The notes under the pieces are model-generated. The model saw only the letters and a program-made list of their open reading frames with translations, had not been told where the DNA came from and made no database searches. The position numbers and the translations under genes were made by a program. Below are positions 45,158-54,194 of a DNA stretch of 64,000 nucleotides, piece by piece. The DNA comes from Lacipirellula parvula. Lineage in GTDB: Bacteria > Planctomycetota > Planctomycetia > Pirellulales > Lacipirellulaceae. The DNA lies in the NCBI RefSeq assembly GCF_009177095.1, contig NZ_AP021861.1, positions 4,198,501 to 4,262,500 of the forward strand. The letters are read 5' to 3'. Positions within the stretch are counted from its first letter, which is position 1. Each line of letters starts with the position of its first letter.

Positions 45158-45628
45158 ATGGCATGGAGACCACACAAACAACTAATCGAAGGCTTTCTCG
45201 ACAACACCACCGCAGGGAAGGTGACCGGGTGGCTGAGATTTGCCGGGTTACCTGAGAAGGTGACCTTGGACCTTGAAGGACACTTCCACCGGGATATCAG
45301 GGGTGCCGCACTGAAACTCCTTCCACCACCACCGCTAGACGACGGCGACAGCTACATGGAGGGCTTCAACGTGCTTCAGACGGGGAGTGCGGGCGACATT
45401 ACAGCAGGACTCGAACCGGCTGATTATGTTCGCTACCCCTACATCGAATGGTACTCGGCCACGAATGGGCGCGTCGTTATTGAGCTGAACCCCGAAGACA
45501 TCGAGGTGATAGGCACTCCACGATCCCACGCGGAAGAGCAGCCAGTCGATCGCGAACAGCAAGACCAGAACATGGAACGGTTCTTGTCGGGCGTCTGCGA
45601 AAACCTCGCTACTTCCAACAGTAAATAG
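45158..45628 (+). CDS. Hypothetical island protein
   Basis: The 156-residue product has no signal peptide or membrane helix. Features are a Pro run (LLPPPPLDDGDSYMEG, about residues 54-69) and an acidic, Gln-rich C-terminus. I recognise no domain. AAAGGA lies 10-15 bp before the ATG. It begins a plus-strand run with the next small gene (48 bp gap), so the two may share a transcript. Confidence 0.75.
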   Translation: MAWRPHKQLIEGFLDNTTAGKVTGWLRFAGLPEKVTLDLEGHFHRDIRGAALKLLPPPPLDDGDSYMEGFNVLQTGSAGDITAGLEPADYVRYPYIEWYSATNGRVVIELNPEDIEVIGTPRSHAEEQPVDREQQDQNMERFLSGVCENLATSNSK

Positions 45629-45675
45629 ATTAACGAGCGGGCGGGTAACTCCGCCCGCTTCAAGGAGACTACACC

Positions 45676-45948
45676 ATGACCACCACGAAATTTAGCACAG
45701 GTAACATCTTCACCACTCCGGGCGTCGCTCGACATGTACTCCTTGGGGAAATCGCTTCGGCACTCACCCGGCACTCACGAGGAGACTGGGGAACCGTCGG
45801 CAAAGAGGACTGGGAAGAGAACGAACTTTCTCTTACTCACGGCTATCGCCTCTTCTCCGTTTACCAGACAACCTCCGGACAAAAGTTCTGGATAATTACT
45901 GAGGCCGATAGATCATCGACTACTGTTCTCCTTCCTGAAGAATACTAG
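45676..45948 (+). CDS. Small conserved mobile-element protein
   Basis: The 90-residue product contains LGEIASALTRHSRGDWG near residue 22 and ends with FWIITEADRSSTTVLLPEEY. This pattern is familiar from short uncharacterised proteins on plasmids and integrative elements of many bacteria. AAGGAG sits 8-13 bp upstream of the ATG. Its role is unknown; the family resemblance is from memory. Confidence 0.8.
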   Translation: MTTTKFSTGNIFTTPGVARHVLLGEIASALTRHSRGDWGTVGKEDWEENELSLTHGYRLFSVYQTTSGQKFWIITEADRSSTTVLLPEEY

Positions 45949-46234
45949 CCGCATTCACTAATTCCGCTGCCTCAGCCATGACAACTGAGGCAGCTTCACC
46001 GGATTCTACCCGGACGACACGGCCATAGCGACCTTCCTGGACACACGCGATCATTCGCTCATCAGCCATTGAGCACTGGTACACCTCAAGCCGCACCTCA
46101 GTCGGCTGTCCGTCACCGAACTCGTTACGCCAACTGACCTTCTGATTTCTGCCCGGTTCGCCCTCCCACTGATTCAAGATGCTGGGCAAATGTTCGGGAG
46201 AATGTTCCGCCGCCGATTTCGCCAATGCCGCCAC
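45920..46234 (-). CDS. Hypothetical antisense-oriented small protein
   Basis: This 104-residue reading fills almost exactly the 276 bp between its neighbours and overlaps both ends (29 bp and 10 bp). Composition is protein-like (SWRNEFGDGQPTEVRLEVYQ, GRYGRVVRVESGEAASVVMA), but no domain or strong ribosome site is visible. It could be a real small gene or a chance frame. Confidence 0.45.
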   Translation of the reverse strand: MAALAKSAAEHSPEHLPSILNQWEGEPGRNQKVSWRNEFGDGQPTEVRLEVYQCSMADERMIACVQEGRYGRVVRVESGEAASVVMAEAAELVNAASILQEGEQ

Positions 46235-46857
46235 ACCTGACTCACCGAGACGAGGAAGTTTTGAGGACGTTAGTCTTACGCGTCCGCTGCATCACCGCGT
46301 CGATCGTCGCAGCTTACTTCTGGCCGTCGCTTGCTAGTGGGACCAAGCAAGCAGAAAGGCGCATGTCGGCGCTTGAGGTAGCGGGTTGGTTAAGAAGTGA
46401 GAGGCGGTTCGCGAAGCGACTTCCGCGACTCAATATGCCGATCGCCACTTGGTCACCGGGCGACCCAGTGATTGAATTCGGAAAGATCTCCTACCTCCTG
46501 AAGCACCGCTTTAATTTTCCGGCAACTACCTGCCGGATCTACATCGCATCCATGAAGGCAGCCAATCGATACGGTGGTGTGGGGGACCGGCCACCTAGAA
46601 ACTCAGAAACGAGTCACGATCTTGGGCTCGCCCAGGTATATCTCGAACTGAGAATGAAAGGAGTAATCGGCGATGCCGAATGGGTTTCAGAAGGAAACAT
46701 GAAGGTGAAGTCCGGTGAGAAGGTTCCCGATGCACTCATACGGACTCGCGACGGCAGAGCAACTGTGATCGAGTTTGGAGGCGAGTATTCAAAGATGAAA
46801 TTACGCGACTTCCACCTCTACTGCGAAGCACTCTGCCTGAGGTACGAAATATGGTAA
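46225..46857 (+). CDS. Replication-relaxation-like winged-helix protein
   Basis: The 210-residue product starts with a winged-helix pattern (LTHRDEEVLRTLVLRVRCIT..RRMSALEVAGWL) and ends with VPDALIRTRDGRATVIEFGGEYS, a beta-strand unit reminiscent of the 'replication-relaxation' proteins of mobile elements, whose C-terminus looks nuclease-like. In conjugative and mobilizable elements such proteins sit beside FtsK/TraG-like ATPases, as here. Its TAA overlaps the next start by 7 bp. The assignment is moderate. Confidence 0.62.
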   Translation: MPPHLTHRDEEVLRTLVLRVRCITASIVAAYFWPSLASGTKQAERRMSALEVAGWLRSERRFAKRLPRLNMPIATWSPGDPVIEFGKISYLLKHRFNFPATTCRIYIASMKAANRYGGVGDRPPRNSETSHDLGLAQVYLELRMKGVIGDAEWVSEGNMKVKSGEKVPDALIRTRDGRATVIEFGGEYSKMKLRDFHLYCEALCLRYEIW

Positions 46858-47600
46858 CGCCCGTTCAGAAGGCAATCCTGCGACACATCGCCAGATACCA
46901 GGTATCCCTCCGCCCTGTGATAGATCGGAAGTTCTTCAACGGTAAGTCCGGCGGCTGCGGGAAGGCAATTGCCGACCTCAAAACGCAAAAACTTATCGAG
47001 TCAAAGGAACACGGAATCGCAGATGCCAAGAATTCGAAAGCGAACTTCACGCTCTACCATCTCTCGCTGTCCGCGACCCGTTTAGTGGGGGCTACCGCGC
47101 GTCGAGCAAATGCTCCCGGACCTACCGCCATACCCCGAAGTCTGGCGATCCTTTGGTACTGCTGTATGCGTAAGACGCCAAGTTACCGGCTCGAAGCCCG
47201 CGAGGTGAAGCAAGTATTCCTTCCGGGGGTAGGAGGTTCAACTCGTAAGGACGGAAAGATTCCCGGATTCCACTGCCTCTCCCCCGGACCCGAATTCCAC
47301 ATTTCGAACGTTTCCGTGCCGAAGGCTTCGCTGGCCGAAACAGTCAGCGAGCTGAAAAAGAATGTCCGCAACGCCAGAGAAATCCCTGAATTGGCGGAGG
47401 CCATTGCCTTGAAGCGGTACCGTTATCTGGTATTAGTCGAGTCCTCTGAAATGTGTGACCAATTACGAGTCGCACTCAGTCAGACGATTGGCCAGCAGGG
47501 AGTGGCATTTTTCGTCACTCGTGCGCCAGGTTCCTGGGGAGTGAGCAGTGGAGAAGTGGGACTTAGAGGACGACGATCTCGGCAAGATTCAAAAGCCTAA
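46851..47600 (+). CDS. Hypothetical winged-helix protein in the transfer-like module
   Basis: The 249-residue product begins with MVTPVQKAILRHIARYQVSL, a helix-turn-helix-like start, followed by a basic region and ADLKTQKLI.. that may form the wing. The remaining 180 residues are not recognised. It overlaps the previous gene by 7 bp and the next by 53 bp, so the three form a tight operon. Confidence 0.7.
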   Translation: MVTPVQKAILRHIARYQVSLRPVIDRKFFNGKSGGCGKAIADLKTQKLIESKEHGIADAKNSKANFTLYHLSLSATRLVGATARRANAPGPTAIPRSLAILWYCCMRKTPSYRLEAREVKQVFLPGVGGSTRKDGKIPGFHCLSPGPEFHISNVSVPKASLAETVSELKKNVRNAREIPELAEAIALKRYRYLVLVESSEMCDQLRVALSQTIGQQGVAFFVTRAPGSWGVSSGEVGLRGRRSRQDSKA

Positions 47601-48771
47601 GCCGCTCACGACCCCACGTGACAAGACTGGAGGATTTCCCCTCCTATACATCTGGCCAAACGTCCCGCTTCTTGGCCGCGCGTTCATTCTTCATGTCCAA
47701 GTAGCTCTGGCGATTCCGCTAGTTCTTGCCACAAGTCTGACTCTTTATCGTTCCGGAACTCTTCCGATTGCCGTCATCGGAAGCTTTCCAGTCACCTTTC
47801 TAATCTGTACTTGGAACTACATCCGTCTATTACGGTTAAGGAAAAGACAGCTGGAATCTCCGTTTCCACCACACCCGCTGCTCATTCAACGCGAACCAGA
47901 TGTTATCTGGTATCTGATCGCACCCACGCTGTATGTTCCGATTGGCCTGTTAGTTGGATCGATTCTGAGCATCTGGTTTGGAAACCGCTTCGTTGCGACG
48001 TTTATTCCCGCGCTCATCTCGTTTGCTGCCTTCTATAAATTCGGAGGAAGACCGATTGAGTTCTACTTCGAACACATGATCTGCCAACCGTTCATGCCCG
48101 CCGAGTACCGTCACGAGAAGCCCTCTAAAGACGGCCAACCAAACATGCTGCTACTGGGAGGCCTCTTGGTTGCGATCGTGACACTCCCAATTCTCATCTC
48201 TACAAGTGTCGCGATAGCAGCGGTTGCTGGATTTGTCGGGTGGTTTCTCTGGGTCCGATCGAAGCGAGTTCGGGACGGCAACGATAGTCAGATCGTTCTC
48301 TACTTCGTCGTTCAGGCGTACCGTGTCGCACGAACGTACGTCGATTATCCGACCGTCTTCGAATCAGCCAGATCGCTCGACGATGCAAATCAGTGGCTCC
48401 CGCCTTCAACTCAGCTAGTACGGCGTTGCATCTTTTTCGGTCTAATTGGCAGTCTCTACGCCGCATTGATCTTGGGCCTCACATACTACTGCCCGTGGGA
48501 CATCTTCGCTTCGCTGTTCGTAATGCCAAACGAATCCGCTTTGGTAACCGGCGATGACTTGCTGCACGGCTACAGTTGGCTCTTCGCTCCTTTCCTCCAC
48601 ATACCACTGGCCTCGCCACTCGCGCCTTACCTTCTCTGCTTTGGCATCGCAGTCATTCTCTTCCTGACCCTTCCCCCCGCAATTCTCCTTGCAATCTACT
48701 ATCCGCGACTGGTCGAACTCGAACGGCTCCATCAAGAGCTGAAGAGAAACGTGAAGCATACCGAAATGTGA
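47548..48771 (+). CDS. Polytopic membrane protein of the transfer-like module
   Basis: The 407-residue product has about seven to eight hydrophobic segments, e.g. FILHVQVALAIPLVLATSL, LLVGSILSIWF, GGLLVAIVTLPILISTSVAI and IFFGLIGSLYAALILGLTYY, with a charged central loop. I recognise no family. It starts with GTG at 47548 and is followed after 8 bp by the coupling-ATPase gene, so it may anchor that ATPase in the membrane, which itself lacks an obvious N-terminal membrane helix. Confidence 0.78.
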   Translation: MEKWDLEDDDLGKIQKPKPLTTPRDKTGGFPLLYIWPNVPLLGRAFILHVQVALAIPLVLATSLTLYRSGTLPIAVIGSFPVTFLICTWNYIRLLRLRKRQLESPFPPHPLLIQREPDVIWYLIAPTLYVPIGLLVGSILSIWFGNRFVATFIPALISFAAFYKFGGRPIEFYFEHMICQPFMPAEYRHEKPSKDGQPNMLLLGGLLVAIVTLPILISTSVAIAAVAGFVGWFLWVRSKRVRDGNDSQIVLYFVVQAYRVARTYVDYPTVFESARSLDDANQWLPPSTQLVRRCIFFGLIGSLYAALILGLTYYCPWDIFASLFVMPNESALVTGDDLLHGYSWLFAPFLHIPLASPLAPYLLCFGIAVILFLTLPPAILLAIYYPRLVELERLHQELKRNVKHTEM

Positions 48772-48779
48772 GGTCCGCA

Positions 48780-50321
48780 ATGTTGTACCGCGAAACTCTG
48801 GCACCCGAGCAAACCCTTTGGCAGAGGATTCAATCTCACAAGGAATCTTCGACACGCATCGATCAGCGACGTAGCATCACGTTCGGTATCGATCCGAAAA
48901 CAAACGCGGTGATATCTGTTCCGGCGCAGCTTTTCTATAATGGCCACGCCGTGATCTTCGGCAGCACCGGCTCTGGCAAAACAACCGGAACACTCTTGCC
49001 CGCGGTGCTCCAGTTCATCCGCGGCCACCGTGACATTACTGGCGCATGGGCACCGAAGAACCCGGTTTTCGTTTTTGATTTGAAAGGAGATAACGGCTTT
49101 TTTCACGCCGTGAAGCGAGCCGCAGAGAACGACAACCGATCGTTCCGCCATCTCTCCTGCGAGCCAGGCAATGGTTACTACTTTCTCGACCCATTCGAGT
49201 TTATATCGCCGAAATCCACGTCTGCACTTACGCTAGCGTCCGACTGGATTCGCTCACTCGGCTTAGACAACGGAATCGTCTACGGCGGTCAGTATTTTAC
49301 TGCGCAGAACTTCGTACTTCTGAAGCAAGCCTTCAAGGACATGCTCAGGGTGGGCGGACAGCTTTCTATCGGCACTCTCGCCATTCAGCTCGCACGCCGC
49401 GCCAGAGAAAAAGGCAACGCCGACGCCAAACACATTTCTTTGTGCCTGGATACGCTCGCGGAATACCCGCAGATCAATCTAAGCGCCCACGCTGCGATGC
49501 CTTCACAGCGAATTGATTTCGCTGACGCAATCGAGAAGGGCGACGTAGTCTACTTTCACCTTGAACTGAACCAGACTGCCACAAGTCTTCGCGAGGTAGC
49601 GGCAATCGCGCTCACGACTCTAATTCAAGCGGCGAAACTTCGACGCAGGAAAGGACTTCCAAAGAAATCGATTCATGTCGTAGTGGACGAATTTTTTCAC
49701 ATCGCAGGCAAAGCGTTCGGTGATCTGCTCTCCACATGCCGCGCTTGGGGCATTCAATTCGTACTTGCAACTCAATACCTGACGCAACTTAAGACACATG
49801 ACCGCGATCTGCCGGATGGCGTATTAACAAACACCGCGATTAAGCAGTTCTACTCAGGAGCCACCCCCGAGGAGATCGAGTTTCTTCGAGATGAGTCGGG
49901 CAAAGCTCGCGACTTGAAATACGGCAAAACAACATCAAGAAAAGGTGATGGATACTCGACTTCCGAAACTGACGGTTGGTTCCTAGATGAGGACGCAATA
50001 CGCGCCGTCAGTGATGAGAAGATGCATTCGGTCCTTCTCGTCAACGATGGGCTCACGTACGGCCCCGGCACGAGAACTCGAATTTGCCGGGCACTCTATC
50101 CAATACTTATAATCGAGCACCTCCGCTTCGACAATGAGCCACTACCGAACTATCCGAACGGTGATCTTGCGGACCTAAGGCCTTGGAACACTGCCGACGC
50201 CTCGCCCCCCAGTTCTGCTAAAAGCAAAGCGAGTAAGCGAACGTTCACAGACGAAGAGCTGCTGAGAGATGATGAACTTCAGTCCCGAATGGAATCGCTA
50301 CACACCGCACTTACAGCGTGA
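48780..50321 (+). CDS. VirD4/TraG-like coupling ATPase
   Basis: The 513-residue ATPase has Walker A GSTGSGKT at residues 61-68, a KGDNGFFH strand, the Walker B VVVDEFFHIA near residue 300 and the following SGATPEEIEFLRDESG. These are characteristic of type IV coupling proteins that deliver DNA or protein to a transfer channel. The N-terminus is soluble here, so the upstream membrane protein may supply the anchor. No relaxase or mating-pair-formation genes are visible in the window. The start at 48780 has a ribosome site TGAGG. Confidence in the ATPase family is high, in transfer function moderate. Confidence 0.88.
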   Translation: MLYRETLAPEQTLWQRIQSHKESSTRIDQRRSITFGIDPKTNAVISVPAQLFYNGHAVIFGSTGSGKTTGTLLPAVLQFIRGHRDITGAWAPKNPVFVFDLKGDNGFFHAVKRAAENDNRSFRHLSCEPGNGYYFLDPFEFISPKSTSALTLASDWIRSLGLDNGIVYGGQYFTAQNFVLLKQAFKDMLRVGGQLSIGTLAIQLARRAREKGNADAKHISLCLDTLAEYPQINLSAHAAMPSQRIDFADAIEKGDVVYFHLELNQTATSLREVAAIALTTLIQAAKLRRRKGLPKKSIHVVVDEFFHIAGKAFGDLLSTCRAWGIQFVLATQYLTQLKTHDRDLPDGVLTNTAIKQFYSGATPEEIEFLRDESGKARDLKYGKTTSRKGDGYSTSETDGWFLDEDAIRAVSDEKMHSVLLVNDGLTYGPGTRTRICRALYPILIIEHLRFDNEPLPNYPNGDLADLRPWNTADASPPSSAKSKASKRTFTDEELLRDDELQSRMESLHTALTA

Positions 50322-50340
50322 GCAGATGTATGTCTACAAA

Positions 50341-50371
50341 AGACAAAAGGCCCCCATGGGCCATTTTGTCT
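50341..50371. terminator. Strong hairpin, probable bidirectional terminator
   Basis: AGACAAAA-GGCCC pairs with GGGCC-A-TTTTGTCT around CCAT. The T-rich side serves plus-strand transcripts and the A-rich side minus-strand ones. It sits 20 bp after the ATPase stop codon. Confidence 0.85.
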
Positions 50372-50526
50372 CGCACATCAAATGAATGTGCTTCATATAT
50401 CCTCCGTGACATATTCCCCGAGCAACGCTCAGGTACGTTTCCTAAAGTGCCGCCAAATTAGGCCCTAGGCGGCAAGGGTAAAAAAAGTTTTTGAGTAGCA
50501 CCGATCGGGATGTTAATCTCGCAGGC

Positions 50527-50829
50527 ATGCAACGCAAACACAAAGACATCGTATGGGGCTTTAGCTGGCTGGTTCCTAAAGACGTGCCACCGGACTTTAT
50601 CGCTTCAGTCGAAAGCGCACTCGGGCCCATCTGCGGGTGGCAAGGGTACGTAACGCTGGCACTTGTGCTCAGCACACTCGTTGTTATACCAGCCGTCCTT
50701 TTCTATCTCTGGCTACCCATGCTAGCCCTCGCAGGACAAGTATCGGCGATAGTCTATTGGTGCAGTCTGCTGTACCGCGAGATGTTGAACAATGAAAACA
50801 ACATCCCGAAGAATGATAAGTCAAAATAG
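50527..50829 (+). CDS. Small two-helix membrane protein
   Basis: The 100-residue product has two hydrophobic helices (VTLALVLSTLVVIPAVLFYLW and MLALAGQVSAIVYWCSLLY) and a charged C-terminus. I use the ATG at 50527 (MQRKHKD); a TTG at 50491 would extend it by 12 codons. It may be a mobile-element membrane factor. A hairpin CCATCC-CGAA-GGATGG (50882-50897) lies about 50 bp past its stop. Confidence 0.6.
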   Translation: MQRKHKDIVWGFSWLVPKDVPPDFIASVESALGPICGWQGYVTLALVLSTLVVIPAVLFYLWLPMLALAGQVSAIVYWCSLLYREMLNNENNIPKNDKSK

Positions 50830-50922
50830 CGCAAATCTATTGCTGCTATCGCAGGTGACCACGATAGGTAACTGCTAAAAACCATCCCGAAGGATGGCCG
50901 GCCACAAAATTGGCCTACTGAC

Positions 50923-51111
50923 TTAGAACCGACGTGTCGTAGCAAGAATGCAAGACATCCAGCCGATTCCAATGAGAGAAGGAACCAGAAGCGCGAGCAT
51001 TATAAATGCTAAGCGTCTCCAGAACCTCTCCCACATGCCTGGCTCCTGATGTAGTTCAATCTTCACCACATTTCCGTCGCGATCCAAAGTCACTATCCGT
51101 TTCTCAGTCAT
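50923..51111 (-). CDS. Small single-pass membrane protein
   Basis: The 62-residue product begins with a soluble part (MTEKRIVTLDRDGNVVKI) and ends with a transmembrane helix (LAFIMLALLVPSLIGIGWMSCIL). GAGGAG lies 6-11 bp before the ATG, so translation is likely. Size and topology are compatible with a membrane toxin, regulator or assembly factor, but nothing decides. Confidence 0.65.
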   Translation of the reverse strand: MTEKRIVTLDRDGNVVKIELHQEPGMWERFWRRLAFIMLALLVPSLIGIGWMSCILATTRRF

Positions 51112-51191
51112 GGTTGTCTCCTCATATTAGTTGTCATTCACAATTGAACGAACCGAAGTACGCTCAACGGTGGAAGACGAAAGGAAGTACC

Positions 51192-51296
51192 ATGAGTGAC
51201 CGACGGACATGGAAGAGCATCCATTGCTCAGGAAAGGCCATCCTTGAATCGATGGTTGCGAATATGGGCAAACGCATCGAAGAAAAACGGGGATAG
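51192..51296 (+). CDS. Possible very small protein (34 residues)
   Basis: ATG at 51192 follows AAGGAAG and opens a 34-codon frame (MSDRRTWKSIH...). The following DNA up to the J-domain protein start (51297-51481) holds a 60-codon frame beginning MSEGSCFLCGNS that runs out of frame into the J-domain gene and is not credible beyond that. The region is otherwise unassigned. Weak candidate. Confidence 0.3.
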   Translation: MSDRRTWKSIHCSGKAILESMVANMGKRIEEKRG

Positions 51297-51481
51297 ATGT
51301 CAGAGGGTAGTTGTTTCCTATGTGGAAATTCTACCCGGGTAAGCTTTTACGACCATACGCGTGGCATCCGGGTACCGTCCGGGAACAATTTCACCCGCTC
51401 GCCAAAAAACCACTATATTGATCGACTGCCGCATCGATCGCGGATACCTGAAAGGATTACTCTCGAAAGGAAAATCCAGCC

Positions 51482-52984
51482 GTGTCTTACTACGACGATC
51501 TGGGTGTCTCGTCAGTCGCTTCAAGCGACGATATTGATAAGGCTTACCGAGCACTCGCACAGAAGCTCCATCCAGATCGCAACCCTGCAAATAAGAGTCA
51601 GGCGGAACTTCAGTTCAAACGAGTGCAGGAGGCGTACGAAGTCCTGTCAGATCCACACAAGCGACAGGCGTACGACTCAATTTTTGCATCACGGAAGTCA
51701 ACTCCTGAGCCTCCGCCAGCAGCTCCCAAGAATCCGATCGCTCGACCGACTTCGCCAAAGTCGACGCCTCCACCGGCGCCGCCACGCGCCGCACTCCAGG
51801 AGAAATCAAAATCCCTCTGGAGTAAGCCTGTCGTCGGCGTCGGAATTGCTGCGACGCTATTACTAGTTGCCGCCGCTGCAACTGTTGCCAGTAGGCCGCC
51901 AACTGAAGTTACGCCGGAGACAGTATCGCAAGACGAGATCGAAGAGCGTGCAGAACACCTGAAGAATCAGCAGAAGCTTGCTGAGATTGAAGAGGAAGAA
52001 AGGAAGCGGGTTATCCAGATCGCCCTCGCTACTGCCAAGCTCAAGAAAGTAAGAACCGAAGGCGACCGGGCATTAGCACTCGTAAACGAGCTGAATTCAG
52101 AACTCGCAGCTTGGGACAAAGAGGTGGTGCCGCTAATGAATAACGATCGCGGAAAGTACATAGCGGCCAGTGAAGAGGGGACTCGCACATTCGCAGCCAG
52201 GTTTGAAGTCAAGCGTCCCACAAGTTCGGACGCGGCAGCAGCCGCAGATCGCATCAACCTCCTTCTTACACCAGTCTCAGCGGAACTCGCGAAGACTTCT
52301 CCTACGTGGGAACCTGATGCAACGCTCACAGAAGCAATTCTAGAAGAAATGAACGCAACCGAAGCCATGCTTCGGCAGGCGAGGGAGCCAAGGCAACAGA
52401 TCATTGCGCTAATTGAGGTAGGCAAGCGAAGTGGCAAGCCAAGTGATATCAGTCTAGAAGATGCGATCGCTCAACTAAAAGCAAAAGAGCAGGCTTCGCT
52501 CGCTGCGATCGAAAGTGCAAATCAAAAGAAGATCGCCGAGAAAAAAGCTGAACAGATGGCAGCGGCGGGAGTAGAGGCCGTTAACGACATCGAGAAAGAT
52601 ACCGCTGCATCAAGAGAAGCGGCTCAAGCTGAAGCCGAGAATAAAAAGCTCCTCGTGAAAGCGGGTAGCGGGAAAACCAAAGCTCTCCTTAGCTTCTTCC
52701 TTATGAAGGGGCACCTTCAAGCAGATCTTACCGAGACTGCTGAGAAGAGACCGTTCTCGCTCGCGAGACTTGAAGGACGAGGCTGCCTCGACAAGACTCC
52801 TGAAGGACAAACCCGGCTGCTTCATTGCCTATGCACAAGTTACGAAAAAGAACGCCCGACTTGGAAAACAACTCCGTACTTGAGCGACCTGACAGATACT
52901 CAACGGCAAAAGCTTGAGCGGATGCAGGACGCTTTGATTGAGCTCGGTCCAGCGCTCGTTGAACTTCAACTGCTCGATCCTTGA
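51482..52984 (+). CDS. Membrane-anchored J-domain (DnaJ-like) protein
   Basis: The 500-residue protein starts with a J domain ([20 protein letters not shown], then the HPD motif in KLHPDRNP at about residue 36), a Pro-rich linker, one transmembrane helix ([20 protein letters not shown], about residues 118-138) and a long charged, coiled-coil-like region with Glu/Lys/Gln/Ala repeats. It should recruit Hsp70 to a membrane site. It starts with GTG at 51482 behind AAAGGA. The C-terminal 100 residues end with [20 protein letters not shown]. The role within the island is unknown. Confidence 0.82.
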   Translation: MSYYDDLGVSSVASSDDIDKAYRALAQKLHPDRNPANKSQAELQFKRVQEAYEVLSDPHKRQAYDSIFASRKSTPEPPPAAPKNPIARPTSPKSTPPPAPPRAALQEKSKSLWSKPVVGVGIAATLLLVAAAATVASRPPTEVTPETVSQDEIEERAEHLKNQQKLAEIEEEERKRVIQIALATAKLKKVRTEGDRALALVNELNSELAAWDKEVVPLMNNDRGKYIAASEEGTRTFAARFEVKRPTSSDAAAAADRINLLLTPVSAELAKTSPTWEPDATLTEAILEEMNATEAMLRQAREPRQQIIALIEVGKRSGKPSDISLEDAIAQLKAKEQASLAAIESANQKKIAEKKAEQMAAAGVEAVNDIEKDTAASREAAQAEAENKKLLVKAGSGKTKALLSFFLMKGHLQADLTETAEKRPFSLARLEGRGCLDKTPEGQTRLLHCLCTSYEKERPTWKTTPYLSDLTDTQRQKLERMQDALIELGPALVELQLLDP

Positions 52985-53206
52985 AGCAGTCGATCTTCTC
53001 AATTGCGAATACGTTTCACCGGTAGACAGCCCATCGGTAAAAGCTGTCGGCGGTATATCGCCGCGTGACTACCGTTAAACGTCGTTTCCTCGATTGCAAT
53101 TCCCAAGGTAGTGTGTGCATCATAAAGGACGTTATGATGCATTGTCGGGGAACCGACGACTTCAGCAAAATCGGGTTTAGATAGCCCGTCCTGAACGTTG
53201 GAGAGA

Positions 53207-54190
53207 ATGGCAAAGAGAGACGCCCCCGCAATAATTTCTAAGCCGAACGATTTGGCACGTGGTGGCTTTGATCGACTGCCGCCCATTGTTTCGAACTCCG
53301 GTGCTGCCGCATCGGTAAAGTTCATTGAGTTTTTCGCAGTTACGATTCGTAATCGAAATACTCGGGCTGCGTACGTTCAAGCAGTGCTTCAATTTCTGTC
53401 TTGGTGCGAAGCACGGAATATACGGTCGCTCCGAGACGTGCAACCTGTAACCATTGCACTCTACATTGAGAAGCACGAACTTTCGGTTCCCACAATCAAG
53501 CAGCATTTGGCCGCAATCCGGAAGCTATTCGACTGGCTCGTCACCGGCCAAATCATTCCCTATAGTCCTGCGACTTCGGTTCGCGGACCGCGACACGTGG
53601 TGACACGCGGCAAGACGCCGATTCTGTCCGTGGATCAGGCGCGCTCATTGTTGGATTCAATCGACACTTCAACGATAGTTGGTCTTCGCGACCGCGCGTT
53701 GATTGGGATCATGGTGTATAGCTTTGCTCGGGTCACCGCCGTAATCAAAATGCGAAGACGCGATTACTTTCAAGATCGCAAACGCTGGAAGTTTCGCCTT
53801 CACGAGAAAGGCGGAAAGCGTCACGACGTCCCCGCTCATCACAACGCTGAGGAATATCTGGACGCCTATCTCGATGCCGCTACTTTTGAGAAGGACGCGA
53901 AGGCCCTGCTCTTCCGAACGATTGACCGCAAAGGGATGATGACTAATCGGGGAATGTCTCGAACTGACGTTTTAAAAATGGTTAAGCGTCGCGCAAAGAA
54001 AGCTGGACTTCCTTTCTCGACCTGTTGCCACACCTTTCGAGGAACTGGCATCACAGCCTACCTGGAAAATGGCGGCACGATCGAGAACGCTCAGGCAATC
54101 GCCGCACACGCCAGTCCAAAGACTACGAAGCTCTACGACCGAACGAGCGACGAAATCACTTTGGATGAGATTGAGCGGATCGTAATCTGA
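53207..54190 (+). CDS. Second tyrosine recombinase
   Basis: The 327-residue protein has a SAM-like core-binding domain (TIRNRNTRAAYVQAVLQFLS) and a catalytic domain with R in VYSFARVTAVIKMRRRDY, HxxR in CCHTFRGTGITAYLENGG and the nucleophile Tyr in KTTKLYDR; the last histidine position reads HAS. It resembles XerC/D-type and transposon-type integrases. A TTG three codons upstream (53198) is an alternative start. It converges on the peptidase gene with a 4 bp gap. It might mark the edge of a nested element. Confidence 0.92.
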   Translation: MAKRDAPAIISKPNDLARGGFDRLPPIVSNSGAAASVKFIEFFAVTIRNRNTRAAYVQAVLQFLSWCEARNIRSLRDVQPVTIALYIEKHELSVPTIKQHLAAIRKLFDWLVTGQIIPYSPATSVRGPRHVVTRGKTPILSVDQARSLLDSIDTSTIVGLRDRALIGIMVYSFARVTAVIKMRRRDYFQDRKRWKFRLHEKGGKRHDVPAHHNAEEYLDAYLDAATFEKDAKALLFRTIDRKGMMTNRGMSRTDVLKMVKRRAKKAGLPFSTCCHTFRGTGITAYLENGGTIENAQAIAAHASPKTTKLYDRTSDEITLDEIERIVI

Positions 54191-54194
54191 ATCG

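Noticed and set aside
51297..51866. A 189-codon plus-strand frame before and over the J-domain gene
   Set aside because: Most of it is out of frame with the well-supported J-domain protein and loses any protein-like composition after about 60 residues.
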